A stretch of 64,000 nt of DNA from Bacteroidota bacterium. Lineage in GTDB: Bacteria; Bacteroidota; Ignavibacteria; Ignavibacteriales; Melioribacteraceae. The stretch covers positions 726,527 to 790,526 of the forward strand of contig JAHISV010000005.1 in the NCBI GenBank assembly GCA_018818065.1. Reading direction: 5' to 3'. The notes below the pieces were generated by a model. That model ran no database searches. It saw only the letters and a program-made list of their open reading frames with translations, and was not told the DNA's origin. Positions 16,861 through 25,980 of the stretch are shown piece after piece (positions within the stretch are counted from its first letter, which is position 1; every line of letters starts with the position of its first letter). The position numbers and the translations under genes are program-made.

Positions 16861-19485
16861 GTGAAGGCTAATATTAAAATACCTGGATTCCTTCGATATT
16901 TGCTAAAAATATTTACTCAAAATACCGAACATGAATCACTATTGGGAGATCTGGAAGAAGTATACGTCACTATATATAATGACGAAGGAAAGCTAAGAGC
17001 TGTTTTATGGTACTTTAAATGTGTTGTAAGACTCATCCCCGATTTTTTTGCCGATAATATTTTATGGAGTATAACAATGTTTAATAATTATTTGAAAATC
17101 GCACTTAGAAATATTATGAAACACAAAATCTATTCCTTTATCAACATTTTCGGATTGTCAGTAGGGATGGTGTGTACAATACTTATAATGTTCTGGGTTC
17201 AGGATGAATTAAGCTATGATAAATTTTATCCAGACTATGATAAAGTATATCGAATTGCCTATGAACATATGGGACCTAATGGTAAACAGATTTTTAGTGC
17301 TACTGCACCACCTGCTGTGGCCTACCATCTTATGAATGATTATCCTGAAGATATTGAATATATGGTCCGAATCATGAGTCCTTATTGTGCTACTCAGGTA
17401 AAGTACAAAGAGGCATCCTACTCTGAAAATAATGTCTATCGTGCCGAAAAAGATTTTTTTAACATCTTTCAAACAGAATTCATATTCGGAAATGCTTCCG
17501 GTGCCCTGACCGGGCCGAATAAAATAGTAATCACGGAATCAATATCGCGAAAATATTTTGGGAACACCGATCCTACGGGAGAACTGCTGAATTTGGATGG
17601 AAGATATAATGCAATTGTAACCGGAGTTGTAAAAGATGTTCCCGGCAATTCCCATTTTAGGTATGATTTCGTTCTGTCGAGCGAATCATCTTACAGCATG
17701 CTGACATTAACAGAAAATTGGGGGTGGTATGCTTTTCACACATATTGTAAGATTAATCTGGCGGTAACCAAAGACAAAATTGATAGTGAGATGAGTTCAT
17801 TTATCGACAGGCATGTCGAACCGGTTGATGGCCTTTCAGGTAGTCAACTGAAAGATTTTCATTTTCAGCCTCTGGCAAGTATTCATCTTAATTCGAACTA
17901 TACAATCGAAATGGCAGAAAATGGCAGCGGAGATCAATTATATATTTTTATGGTTGTCGCATTACTTATACTAGGATTAGCCTGCATTAATTTTACAAAT
18001 TTATCCACAGCAAGAGCGCTTCACAGGGCAAAAGAGATTGGATTACGCAAGGTGTGCGGGGCTTCGAAAACTCAAATTGTCAGGCAGTTTTTTGCTGAGG
18101 CAATAGTAGTAACATTTGTTTCATTTATTCTTTCAATAACAATAATAATTTGTGTGATGCCCTGGTTCAGTAATTTTACCGAAAAAGAATTATCACTAAT
18201 AAATGCAGATATGTTTTCATATCTGATCATGTTGAGTGTTCTAGTATTTACGGGGTTGGCTGCCGGGGCTTATCCGGCAATAGTGCTCTCTAAATTTCAG
18301 CCTACAACAATACTTAAGGGATCCTTCAAATCGTCAGGTAAAGGATTATGGACGCGAAGGTTTTTTGTTTCACTTCAATTTGTTATAACAATCTCTCTTA
18401 TTGTTTCAATTGGTGTGATTAGCAGGCAGAATTCATACATGTCAGAAATCAATGTCGGATATGAAAAAGGCAAAATGGTAATTCTTAACCTTTTACGCGC
18501 AACTTCCAATCAGGTAAGTGCTCTGGAAAGTAATCTTGCAAAAAATTTTGATGAAACAGATTGCGCGATTTCGTACCTGTATCCTACCCATGTTTTATGG
18601 GCGGGTCAAGATTTCAAAGTTGCCAAAAGCAATAAAGTAAAGGAGAATGAAATTAATTGTCGTAACAATGTTATTGATTACAAATTTATTGATACTTACA
18701 AAATCTCAATGGCAGCCGGAAGAAATTTCAGTAAAGACTTTATTTCTGACTCCTCTGCATGTATTATTAATGAGACTGCAGTCAGACAGTTTGGCTGGGC
18801 TTCTCCCTACGATGCTTTAGGTGAATATATTTCAGATTCCAGGCAGGAATTAAAAATTATTGGTGTTACAAAAGACATTCATTTTGAATCACTGCATAAT
18901 GAAATAACGCCGATGGTATTTCACTTCGGACCACATACAAACCGCAGCTATGCATTTATGTCTGTTAATATTGGGAATAGAAATACAAATGAAGCAATTG
19001 AAACAATTAAATCTTCGTGGGAAGAAAGCTGCTCAAATATTGCTTTTGATTATTCGTTCCTCGATGAAAGATATGATAAGTTGTATAAAAATGAGCAGAA
19101 GCAGGGTTCAATCTTAAGTTTGTTTTCCGGACTTGCACTGGTTATTGCATGCCTAGGTTTGATTGGATTAGTTTCGTTCGCCGCGGAGGAAAAAACTAAA
19201 GAGATTGGTATTCGAAAGGTGCTTGGTTCCAGTGTAGGGAACATTGTAACTATCATGTTAAAAGAATTTGCCTTTCTGATCCTGGCAGCAAACATCATCG
19301 CATGGCCGCTGGCGTATTATTATATGGATAGTTGGTTGCAGGATTTTGCTTATAAAACAAGTTTGGGCCTTGGAGTATTTTTAATCTCCGGTCTCGCCGT
19401 GTTGGGTATTGCCTTGCTGGTTGTCAGTTTTCAGGCAACAAAGGCAGCATTAACAAATCCAATTAATAGTCTACGAAGTGAGTAA
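16861..19485 (+). CDS. FtsX/MacB-type ABC permease with N-terminal prefix domain, 2
   Basis: 874 residues, a clear paralogue of the permease at 13415 with the same order: prefix domain (residues 1-75, ESLLGDLEEVYVTIYNDEGK), helix INIFGLSVGMVCTILIMFWV, MacB periplasmic domain, first FtsX domain (AKEIGLRKVCGASK), second periplasmic half and last FtsX domain (EKTKEIGIRKVLGSSVG). The start is GTG at 16861 directly after the padR stop; no later ATG would keep the prefix domain. It also lacks an ATPase neighbour. Function is presumably ATPase-driven export or envelope signalling through an unlinked partner. Confidence 0.88.
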   Translation: MKANIKIPGFLRYLLKIFTQNTEHESLLGDLEEVYVTIYNDEGKLRAVLWYFKCVVRLIPDFFADNILWSITMFNNYLKIALRNIMKHKIYSFINIFGLSVGMVCTILIMFWVQDELSYDKFYPDYDKVYRIAYEHMGPNGKQIFSATAPPAVAYHLMNDYPEDIEYMVRIMSPYCATQVKYKEASYSENNVYRAEKDFFNIFQTEFIFGNASGALTGPNKIVITESISRKYFGNTDPTGELLNLDGRYNAIVTGVVKDVPGNSHFRYDFVLSSESSYSMLTLTENWGWYAFHTYCKINLAVTKDKIDSEMSSFIDRHVEPVDGLSGSQLKDFHFQPLASIHLNSNYTIEMAENGSGDQLYIFMVVALLILGLACINFTNLSTARALHRAKEIGLRKVCGASKTQIVRQFFAEAIVVTFVSFILSITIIICVMPWFSNFTEKELSLINADMFSYLIMLSVLVFTGLAAGAYPAIVLSKFQPTTILKGSFKSSGKGLWTRRFFVSLQFVITISLIVSIGVISRQNSYMSEINVGYEKGKMVILNLLRATSNQVSALESNLAKNFDETDCAISYLYPTHVLWAGQDFKVAKSNKVKENEINCRNNVIDYKFIDTYKISMAAGRNFSKDFISDSSACIINETAVRQFGWASPYDALGEYISDSRQELKIIGVTKDIHFESLHNEITPMVFHFGPHTNRSYAFMSVNIGNRNTNEAIETIKSSWEESCSNIAFDYSFLDERYDKLYKNEQKQGSILSLFSGLALVIACLGLIGLVSFAAEEKTKEIGIRKVLGSSVGNIVTIMLKEFAFLILAANIIAWPLAYYYMDSWLQDFAYKTSLGLGVFLISGLAVLGIALLVVSFQATKAALTNPINSLRSE

Positions 19486-19979
19486 GAGATAAAAACAATG
19501 GTTACAAATTTTCTTAAAATTGCCTTCAGAAGTCAATTGTAATTGGCTTGCTCGGCGCTGCGTTCCTCAGTGTAATCTAAGTTCGAAAAACGGAGAGAGG
19601 TCATTTGGTTGCGCCTTCGTTGATGATCATTTGTCAACTGTCTACACTGTCATTTATGGTAATTTGATTTTGTCTTATAGGTATTAATTTTTTTTCAGTT
19701 TTGTCAATTGTTACTTATTTCTTCACAAATAGTTTTTATGGTTGCTATATACTAGCAAAATGTTATCATTTTTAACTGGGAATGCAATTTTGTGCCATAA
19801 ATCATTGATATAAAAACAATAATCACCTACTTTCATCTCACCTGCAAAAAAACTCTTTCATTCCGGATGTGGATATGCACGCAGACAACTACTCTAAGTG
19901 CATTCCTTTTATAGTCGGCCTTATTTTTTAGAGGCAGAAAAACTTCTGATGTATTTTCAAACATAAAGTGGAGGATTCT
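19486..19979. other. Intergenic region before the small repeat peptide
   Basis: 494 bp, AT-rich, with no credible gene. A 20 bp segment at 19599-19618 matches 16048-16067 at 18 of 20 bases (GGTCATTTGGYTGCGCCKTC), so both permease genes have the same repeat beyond their 3' ends. The last bases carry a GTGGAGG ribosome site for the peptide gene. Confidence 0.6.
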
Positions 19980-20171
19980 ATGAACAATGTAACCGTTCTT
20001 GTTCTTGCAGCATTAATGGCAATAGCAGTTGCAATTTCTACTGGTCCGGCACCAAACTCAGGTGACGGAGTATCAGATGGCAGCGGTATCGATGCTCCAT
20101 GCGGAGTGGTTGATGGAAGAGGTCCGGCTCCGAATGCTGGCGATGGTATTCCTGACGGTAGTGGTTTTTGA
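19980..20171 (+). CDS. Small secreted peptide with duplicated Gly/Asp-rich motif
   Basis: 63 residues. ATG 19980 is chosen because GTGGAGG lies 5 nt upstream; GTG 19968 is the alternative. Residues 1-22 are a hydrophobic leader (VLVLAALMAIAVAIS). The mature part contains GPAPNSGDGVSDGSG and, about 27 residues later, GPAPNAGDGIPDGSGF at the very C-terminus, separated by IDAPCGVVDGR with one cysteine. It has no family I can name. Strong ribosome site, clean leader and an internal repeat conserved at protein level argue that it is real. Asp/Gly-rich repeats could bind calcium; a bioactive or modified peptide is also possible. Confidence 0.6.
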   Translation: MNNVTVLVLAALMAIAVAISTGPAPNSGDGVSDGSGIDAPCGVVDGRGPAPNAGDGIPDGSGF

Positions 20172-20491
20172 TTTTTCTGATGCCTACCGGTTTAATGAGG
20201 CGTTGCGGAAAATATTTTCTTTTTTGTCAAATTGGAAGTGCCTGCAATTATTAAAAGCACTTCCAAATTTGGCACATATTGCTTTACTCATTACTATTAG
20301 TAATCAACCCTAAATCGCCAATTACGGTAAACCTGTTAATAGACAGTAAAGTTATTTTAGAACATGCAGTAGAGTCTTCATTTGTCTCTTAACCCCTTGT
20401 TTTACACTTTGCTGCCATATTCGAATTTATTCAGAAAAATAACGAAAGAACTTCAGGACAAGAAAAATTTATTTAATACTAAAAACTTTTC
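20172..20491. other. Intergenic region with terminator-like hairpin
   Basis: 320 bp with no gene. TTGGAAGTGC (20232-20241) and GCACTTCCAA (20257-20266) form a perfect 10 bp stem, a likely end for the small-peptide transcript though without a long U tract. The remainder is featureless AT-rich DNA up to the promoter at 20492. Confidence 0.55.
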
Positions 20492-20565
20492 TTGACAAGC
20501 GGATCTTTTTTTTGTATTGTGTAACTAAAATTACAATACACTTACTAAATGTAATAAAATATACA
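20492..20565 (+). promoter_or_regulatory. Promoter with two RpiR-type operator candidates
   Basis: TTGACA (20492-20497) and TATTGT (20515-20520) are a sigma70-like -35/-10 pair with 17 bp spacing. TGTAACTAAAATTACA (20520-20535) overlaps the end of the -10 box, and TGTAATAAAATATACA (20550-20565) ends on the A of the peptidase ATG; both are 16 bp with TGTAA/TACA ends. The form resembles known RpiR-family operators (TGAAAT...ATTTCA type), and an RpiR gene lies fifth in this operon, so autoregulated repression is a reasonable inference. No Shine-Dalgarno is visible before the start. Confidence 0.55.
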
Positions 20566-21656
20566 TGGCACATCAAAGACTAACTGAAATATTTCTCGAA
20601 TTAATTAAAATAGAAGCTCTTTCCGGTGAAGAAAAACCGGTTGCAGAATACGTAAAAACTTTTCTTGGCAATATTGGGCTTAATCCATATGAAGATGGCT
20701 CAGCGTCATCAACTTCAAGTAATACGGGTAATATTGTTTGCAAGGTCGGAACAGGAGGGAATATGATTCTTTCCTCCCATATGGATACAGCACGCTCCAC
20801 TCAAAATGTTAAACCGATTATTGAGACCGATAAAATAACTTCAGATGGCACAACAATTCTGGGGGCAGATAACCGGATGGGAATTGCAGTTCTTCTTTAT
20901 CTGGCTGAAAAAATCATAGAAGAGAATATTTCTGTTGAGAATTTTACTCTGGGATTTTTAACCTGCGAGGAAACTACCCTCGCTGGATCCGCAAACATTG
21001 AGCTGGATGAATCAATTAAATACGGATTCGTTTTTGACTCCCAGTACAGACCAGGCAAATTTATTAATTCATCCTATGGCGCTGCGAGTTTTAACCTTAA
21101 AGTTATAGGGAAGGCAGCTCATTCAGGTATTGCTCCGGAAAAGGGAGTTAACTCCCTTGAAATAGCGGTAGATGCCTTAAGGGATGTTAAATTCGGAAGG
21201 CTTACTCCTGAATCGACCTTTAATATTGGCAGGATTAGTGGAGGTAGCGGTGTTAATGTAGTCCCCGAATCCTTATATCTCGAAGGAGAATTCAGATCTG
21301 TGAATCCTGATGAAGCGGAGAAAAACTTGCTTAATCTAAAGAAACGATTTGAAACATCGGCCTCTAACCTTGGTGGGAAAATACAATTCGACTGGTTCTG
21401 GGATTTTAAACCTTTCAATATTTCTGATTCAAGTTATACTTATAAAAAAATCAGCTCTGCCATCGAAAAAGTAGGACTTGTTCCTGAGGCTGTTATATCA
21501 GCAGGGGGCAGTGACGCAAACTCTTATAACGCACGTGGCATTGAAGCTGTTAACATTGGAATTGGTGCTCAGAATCCCCATGCTAACGATGAATACATTT
21601 ATCTGGAAGATTTAGAGAACACATTTAATATTGCACTAGAATTGGTAAGGAAGTGA
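20565..21656 (+). CDS. M20-family metallopeptidase, PepT-like
   Basis: 363 residues, cytoplasmic (no signal). The dinuclear zinc site of the M20 fold is readable: SSHMDT (His72, Asp74), LGADNRMG (bridging Asp102), TCEETTLAGS (catalytic Glu135 and metal Glu136), FDSQY (Asp158), and C-terminal NPHANDEY (last His). The dimerisation domain lies between (KAAHSGIAPEKGVN). Relatives are tripeptide or dipeptide aminopeptidases. It is the first gene of the operon, 1 nt from the cyanophycinase gene, so it probably finishes hydrolysis of imported short peptides. Exact peptide preference cannot be read from sequence. Confidence 0.88.
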   Translation: MAHQRLTEIFLELIKIEALSGEEKPVAEYVKTFLGNIGLNPYEDGSASSTSSNTGNIVCKVGTGGNMILSSHMDTARSTQNVKPIIETDKITSDGTTILGADNRMGIAVLLYLAEKIIEENISVENFTLGFLTCEETTLAGSANIELDESIKYGFVFDSQYRPGKFINSSYGAASFNLKVIGKAAHSGIAPEKGVNSLEIAVDALRDVKFGRLTPESTFNIGRISGGSGVNVVPESLYLEGEFRSVNPDEAEKNLLNLKKRFETSASNLGGKIQFDWFWDFKPFNISDSSYTYKKISSAIEKVGLVPEAVISAGGSDANSYNARGIEAVNIGIGAQNPHANDEYIYLEDLENTFNIALELVRK

Positions 21657-21657
21657 T

Positions 21658-22524
21658 ATGAAAAAAATGTCAAAAAGTTTATCAATATTATTATTAATCG
21701 CTGCTCAAATACTGGCTGGTTCAGAAAATAGCAAGGGACATCTTTTTATTATCGGCGGTGGAGATCGTTCTCCTGAACTTATGAATAAATATTTTGAGCT
21801 GGTTGGAGACTATGATTCGAAAATTGTAATAATTCCCATGGCCAGTTCTGTTCCTCTTGAAGTAGCACAGGAGCAAAAAGAAGAGTTCATAAAACTTGGC
21901 TGCAAAAATGTTGATTTTATTTATTGTGACAATATAACAGCGGATGTTGATAGTAACTTATTAAAGATGGAAAATGTGAAAGCGGTTTTCTTTTCTGGCG
22001 GGGATCAAGCGCGATTAACAGCTGCTCTGCTGGGAACGAAACTACTTGAAAAAATAAAGAAGGTTTATAATGAGGGCGGAGTAGTTGGCGGTACAAGTGC
22101 AGGAGCAGCCATAATGAGTGAGGTCATGATTACGGGAGATGAGTTAATCAATAAAGATAAAGAGGATTTCTTTATAGCCATTCAAAAAGGTAATATTAAA
22201 ACAACCGAAGGTTTCGGCTTTGTGAAAACGGGCATCATTGATCAGCATTTTGTCCTAAGAAAGAGACTTAACCGGTTAATTTCGGTTGTACTGGAGCATC
22301 CGAATCTACTTGGTATCGGCATTGACGAATCAACCGCCATAATAGTAAATCCCGATTCAACCTTTGAAGTAGCCGGGGAACGTACTGTTCTTATTTTTAA
22401 CGCTACTGATGCAAAAGACATTAGAACTAATAAAGAAGGTTTGTTATCAGCCAGCGGCATAAAACTGGACATTTTACAATCCGGTGAAAAATATAACCTA
22501 AAACAAAAATGTGTGATTAAATGA
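21658..22524 (+). CDS. Cyanophycinase-type S51 peptidase, exported
   Basis: 288 residues. Residues 1-20 form a signal peptide (LSILLLIAAQILAG). The S51 fold follows: GHLFIIGGGDRSP, SGGDQ (113-117), nucleophile elbow GGTSAGA with Ser147, and DQHF with His197, then GIGIDESTAIIV. Cyanophycinases cleave the Asp-Arg polymer cyanophycin to beta-Asp-Arg dipeptides; other S51 enzymes are Asp-specific dipeptidases, but this length and motif set fit the cyanophycinase group. Export implies scavenging of external polymer rather than use of an internal store. It overlaps the transporter gene by 4 nt. Confidence 0.85.
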   Translation: MKKMSKSLSILLLIAAQILAGSENSKGHLFIIGGGDRSPELMNKYFELVGDYDSKIVIIPMASSVPLEVAQEQKEEFIKLGCKNVDFIYCDNITADVDSNLLKMENVKAVFFSGGDQARLTAALLGTKLLEKIKKVYNEGGVVGGTSAGAAIMSEVMITGDELINKDKEDFFIAIQKGNIKTTEGFGFVKTGIIDQHFVLRKRLNRLISVVLEHPNLLGIGIDESTAIIVNPDSTFEVAGERTVLIFNATDAKDIRTNKEGLLSASGIKLDILQSGEKYNLKQKCVIK

Positions 22525-23933
22525 AAGATACCTCAAAAAAACGAAAATTCAGATTAAAGGTACCTAATACTTATCTGCTTATTTTCAGTATTCTTATTCT
22601 TATTGCTGCCTCCACCTGGTTTATTCCTGGTGGAAGATATGATAGAGAATTGATTAACGGGACAGAAGTTGTGGTGCCCGGTTCATTCCATTATATTGAA
22701 AAAAATCCGCAGGGTATAGGCGATCTTTTCAGTTCTCCAATAAAGGGATTTGATGAAGCGGCTCTTATAATTGGTTTTGTTTTAATTGTTGGCGGGGCCT
22801 TTTTTGTTCTGCAACAGACCGATGCAATAAACGCCCTTATCAGAAAACTTGCTCGCGCATATAAAACATCCAAAACTATGCGGGTAATGTTTCTTCCTGT
22901 GCTTGTCACTTTGTTTTCACTAGCCGGGGCGACCTTCGGGATGAATGAAGAAATTATTCCCTTCGTTCTTATCTTCGTTCCAATAAGTCTTGCTTTAGGG
23001 TATGATTCAATAATAGGCGTTGCTATTCCACTTGTTGGGGCTCATGTCGGTTTCGCCAGTGCTTTTCTTAATCCATTTAACGTGGGCATTGCCCAGGGAT
23101 TAACCGGTGTTCCCATCTTTTCCGGTATAGGATACAGATTAGTCGTCTGGTTTATAATAAATCTATTTGCTGTTCTCTTCCTTGTTTACTATGAAAGGAA
23201 ATTAAAAAAGGATCCAACTATTAGTCCGATGTATGAGGAAGATCTGGAAAGAAGAAAAAGTGAGGTTTTTGAAGATAATAGTGAAGAAACGAAATTTTCT
23301 CCTCGTCACAAGCTGGTTCTCTTAACATTTATCGGCTCACTGATAATGCTTGTTGTTGGTGTAATCGAATTTGGCTGGTATATTGAAGAGATAGCCGCGC
23401 TCTTTTTTGTTATGGGCATAGTAGTCGGTTTAATTGGCGGCTTAAAAAGTGAAGAGATAATTAAAGGGTTTATTGAAGGGGCAAAAGACCTGGTTGGAAC
23501 GGCATTTATAATCGCATTGGCACGGGCTACTCTTGTTCTTGCTCGTGACGGACAAATAATTGACACAATGCTTTATTCGCTTTCCCCAATTATAGAGTCA
23601 TCATCTCCAATTTACGCTTCTCAAAAAATGTTTATCATCCAGGCTATAATAAATTTCTTTGTCCATTCCGGTTCAGGTCAGGCAGCATTGACTATGCCAA
23701 TAATGGCGCCACTAGCAGATCTTGTGGGCGTTACAAGGCAGACTTCAATTCTGGCTTTTCAACTTGGTGAATTAACAAATATAATCATTCCAACTTCAGG
23801 GGTTACAATAGGAGCACTTACCATGGCACGTGTTCCCTGGGGCAAATGGGCTAGATGGGTATTACCGCTGCAGATAATACTTATGCTGGTAGCTCTTTTA
23901 TTACTGATTCCACCGTATTTCCTTCAATGGTAG
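22521..23933 (+). CDS. YfcC-family (DcuC/ArcD superfamily) transporter
   Basis: 470 residues with about 12 hydrophobic segments. The opening VPNTYLLIFSILILIAASTW, then FIPGGRYDRE and the conserved GATFGMNEEIIPFVLI, mark the YfcC branch of the C4-dicarboxylate/arginine-ornithine carrier superfamily; the C-terminal SGSGQAALTMPIMAPLADL is also typical. It is an inner-membrane carrier. Members often sit beside peptidases and are thought to move amino acids or dipeptides. Its overlap with the cyanophycinase gene suggests uptake of the released dipeptide, or of arginine. Confidence 0.85.
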   Translation: MKDTSKKRKFRLKVPNTYLLIFSILILIAASTWFIPGGRYDRELINGTEVVVPGSFHYIEKNPQGIGDLFSSPIKGFDEAALIIGFVLIVGGAFFVLQQTDAINALIRKLARAYKTSKTMRVMFLPVLVTLFSLAGATFGMNEEIIPFVLIFVPISLALGYDSIIGVAIPLVGAHVGFASAFLNPFNVGIAQGLTGVPIFSGIGYRLVVWFIINLFAVLFLVYYERKLKKDPTISPMYEEDLERRKSEVFEDNSEETKFSPRHKLVLLTFIGSLIMLVVGVIEFGWYIEEIAALFFVMGIVVGLIGGLKSEEIIKGFIEGAKDLVGTAFIIALARATLVLARDGQIIDTMLYSLSPIIESSSPIYASQKMFIIQAIINFFVHSGSGQAALTMPIMAPLADLVGVTRQTSILAFQLGELTNIIIPTSGVTIGALTMARVPWGKWARWVLPLQIILMLVALLLLIPPYFLQW

Positions 23934-23968
23934 ATAAATAATTAATTTAAACAACTTAGGGAGGCGTC

Positions 23969-25084
23969 ATGAAAAAACATCTAAAATTTGCAAATCTTTC
24001 TCTGCTGGCATTACTATTATTGCCAAGCATGCTTTTTGCTCAGGCGGAATTTGATAATTCTGCTCTCGACATCATCGTCAATGATTATGGCAGGATAAGA
24101 GCCTACGATACCGGCGGTGCAACTAAGCAGGTTGAACGAATATCTCCACTTGTACTTGGTCGGCCTAACCAGGTGTTCGATTATCAAAACGATATGGAGA
24201 ATGAATCTCCTTCTACTTTGGTATCAGCCTCAAATTTTGCCGATTTTGAAGTTTTCGGTTCCTACAATAATACTTATTCAAATCTTCCTCCTAACGTACG
24301 AGTCGATTTGAATCTGTACGCCTGGACCGGTAAATCATACTTTATCGTAAAATACACCATTACCAATAATGAAGCCACTGCTCTTACTGCCATTCCGGGA
24401 TACGAGTTTATTTGCGAACTTGATGGTTTATATGGCAGCGATACTACTACATATATACCTGATCAACAAGCAGCAATTATCAAAACTCCCGGGGCAACTA
24501 AACAATCAGGGTCAAAAGTATTATCTCACGACCTCTCATCTTTAGCAATTGAAAGCTGGGTGGCGGATTACTGGGTTGGAGATACAAATTTAAGTAACTG
24601 GCTTACACCAGGTAATATAGACCAATCGGGTTTAGCAGATGTTGATGGTGCACTTTTGATATTTGGACTTCCCTCTGTTACAATAGCAAGCGGTGCTTCA
24701 TTTGTATTTTATCTCGGTGCAGCAGTCGGCACAACACAGGACGATGTTTTGAGCTTATTGGCAGAAGCCCAAACAAAATATAACAGTACATTTACCTCTG
24801 TTGAAAATATTGAAGTGCCAACTTCTTATCAGTTATCTCAAAACTATCCTAATCCTTTTAATCCGACGACGAAAATCAATTTCTCCATACCTGAAAGCGG
24901 TTTGGTGAATTTGAGAGTCTATAATACTCTCGGGCAGGTAGTTGCAAATCTTATTAACGAAGAAATGTCAGTTGGCGAATATACAGTTGACTTTAATGGC
25001 AGTGACTTGTCAAGCGGAATTTATTTTGTTGAATTATCAGCTGGTCAATTTAATGATGTAAAAAAAATAACCCTAATGAAGTAA
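23969..25084 (+). CDS. Secreted protein with T9SS C-terminal sorting domain
   Basis: 371 residues. Signal peptide to about residue 25 (LLALLLLPSMLFAQA), an N-terminal beta-rich region of unknown family (about 30-285), and a C-terminal type A sorting domain (about 290-371) beginning LSQNYPNPFNPTTKI and ending DVKKITLMK. The domain directs export through the type IX system and anchoring or release at the cell surface. GGGAGG lies 6 nt before ATG 23969. Position between the transporter and the regulator suggests a substrate-binding or accessory surface protein. The 35 nt gap keeps it in the operon. Confidence 0.8.
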   Translation: MKKHLKFANLSLLALLLLPSMLFAQAEFDNSALDIIVNDYGRIRAYDTGGATKQVERISPLVLGRPNQVFDYQNDMENESPSTLVSASNFADFEVFGSYNNTYSNLPPNVRVDLNLYAWTGKSYFIVKYTITNNEATALTAIPGYEFICELDGLYGSDTTTYIPDQQAAIIKTPGATKQSGSKVLSHDLSSLAIESWVADYWVGDTNLSNWLTPGNIDQSGLADVDGALLIFGLPSVTIASGASFVFYLGAAVGTTQDDVLSLLAEAQTKYNSTFTSVENIEVPTSYQLSQNYPNPFNPTTKINFSIPESGLVNLRVYNTLGQVVANLINEEMSVGEYTVDFNGSDLSSGIYFVELSAGQFNDVKKITLMK

Positions 25085-25088
25085 AATT

Positions 25089-25946
25089 ATGAGTAGATAC
25101 AAAGAAATAAAAGACCGGATACATAGTCATTACGAAAGCATGCCAAAGAATCAAAAAAGATTAGCGGAATTCTTTATTGATAATTTTGACCGAATACCAT
25201 TTTTAAGTGTGAACAATGTCTCGGAGGCAACCAAATTAAGTGTTGCCTCCATTGTCCGCTTCGCTCAAAGAATTGGTTTTTCCGGTTTTCTGGAAATGAG
25301 AGGCGAAATTGCTAATACTCTCCAAAACGATATTGAGAAGAAAGAAATCTTCTCACTACTCGACACAAAAGGTTTTAGTGGTGATACACTTACTAATGTT
25401 GCCAATCAGGATATAAAGAATATTAATGACACCTTGAATCAATTAGACAGAGCAAGCTTTAAGAAAGCATTAAAACTTATTGTGGATTCGAAAAGAGTAT
25501 TTACAATGGGTTTAGGCATTTCCTATTTACTCTCTGACGTGCTTGCATATCAATTACGCCAGGTAGCAGTTGATTCAAGTGTTTTTAAGCATGATCACTC
25601 ATCATTTATGGAACAAATGCTTTACCTGAATGAAAACGATTTGGTTATAGCTCTTTCTTTTCCTCCATATTCAAAAGAAACAATTGAGGCGGCTAAATAT
25701 GCAAAAGAAAAAAAGATTAAAGTGATTTCTCTTACGGATAAAAATGCTTCTCCAATTTCATTTTATTCTGATGTTCATTTAACCATCAAAACTGAGAATA
25801 TGCTTTATACAAATTCTTTCTCTGCCATATCAGTTGTAATTAACGCTATCGCTACTGGTTGTGCCTTAAAGAACAAAGCTAATGCAAAAAAAATGCTGGA
25901 AGATTCAAACATCGTTACAAAAAGACAAGACGATGTAATTTATTAA
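25089..25946 (+). CDS. RpiR/MurR-family transcriptional regulator
   Basis: 285 residues: N-terminal HTH_6 helix-turn-helix (about residues 1-78; KNQKRLAEFFIDNFDRIPFL, LSVASIVRFAQRIGFSGFLE) and a C-terminal SIS domain (about 105-240; VFTMGLGISYLLSDVLAY, ENDLVIALSFPPYSKETI, VISLTDKNASPIS). SIS domains usually bind phosphosugars, but relatives next to YfcC carriers and peptidases are known, so the effector may be a catabolic intermediate. It lies 4 nt after the T9SS gene and within the operon it likely controls through TGTAA...TTACA sites at 20520 and 20550. Confidence 0.92.
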   Translation: MSRYKEIKDRIHSHYESMPKNQKRLAEFFIDNFDRIPFLSVNNVSEATKLSVASIVRFAQRIGFSGFLEMRGEIANTLQNDIEKKEIFSLLDTKGFSGDTLTNVANQDIKNINDTLNQLDRASFKKALKLIVDSKRVFTMGLGISYLLSDVLAYQLRQVAVDSSVFKHDHSSFMEQMLYLNENDLVIALSFPPYSKETIEAAKYAKEKKIKVISLTDKNASPISFYSDVHLTIKTENMLYTNSFSAISVVINAIATGCALKNKANAKKMLEDSNIVTKRQDDVIY

Positions 25947-25980
25947 TATGCTCAACAATTACACATTGGGGAGTTACCAA

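Noticed and set aside
20029..20313. 94-residue frame overlapping the small secreted peptide
   Set aside because: It has no ribosome site or leader and runs through the terminator-like hairpin; the frame of 19980-20171 is preferred.
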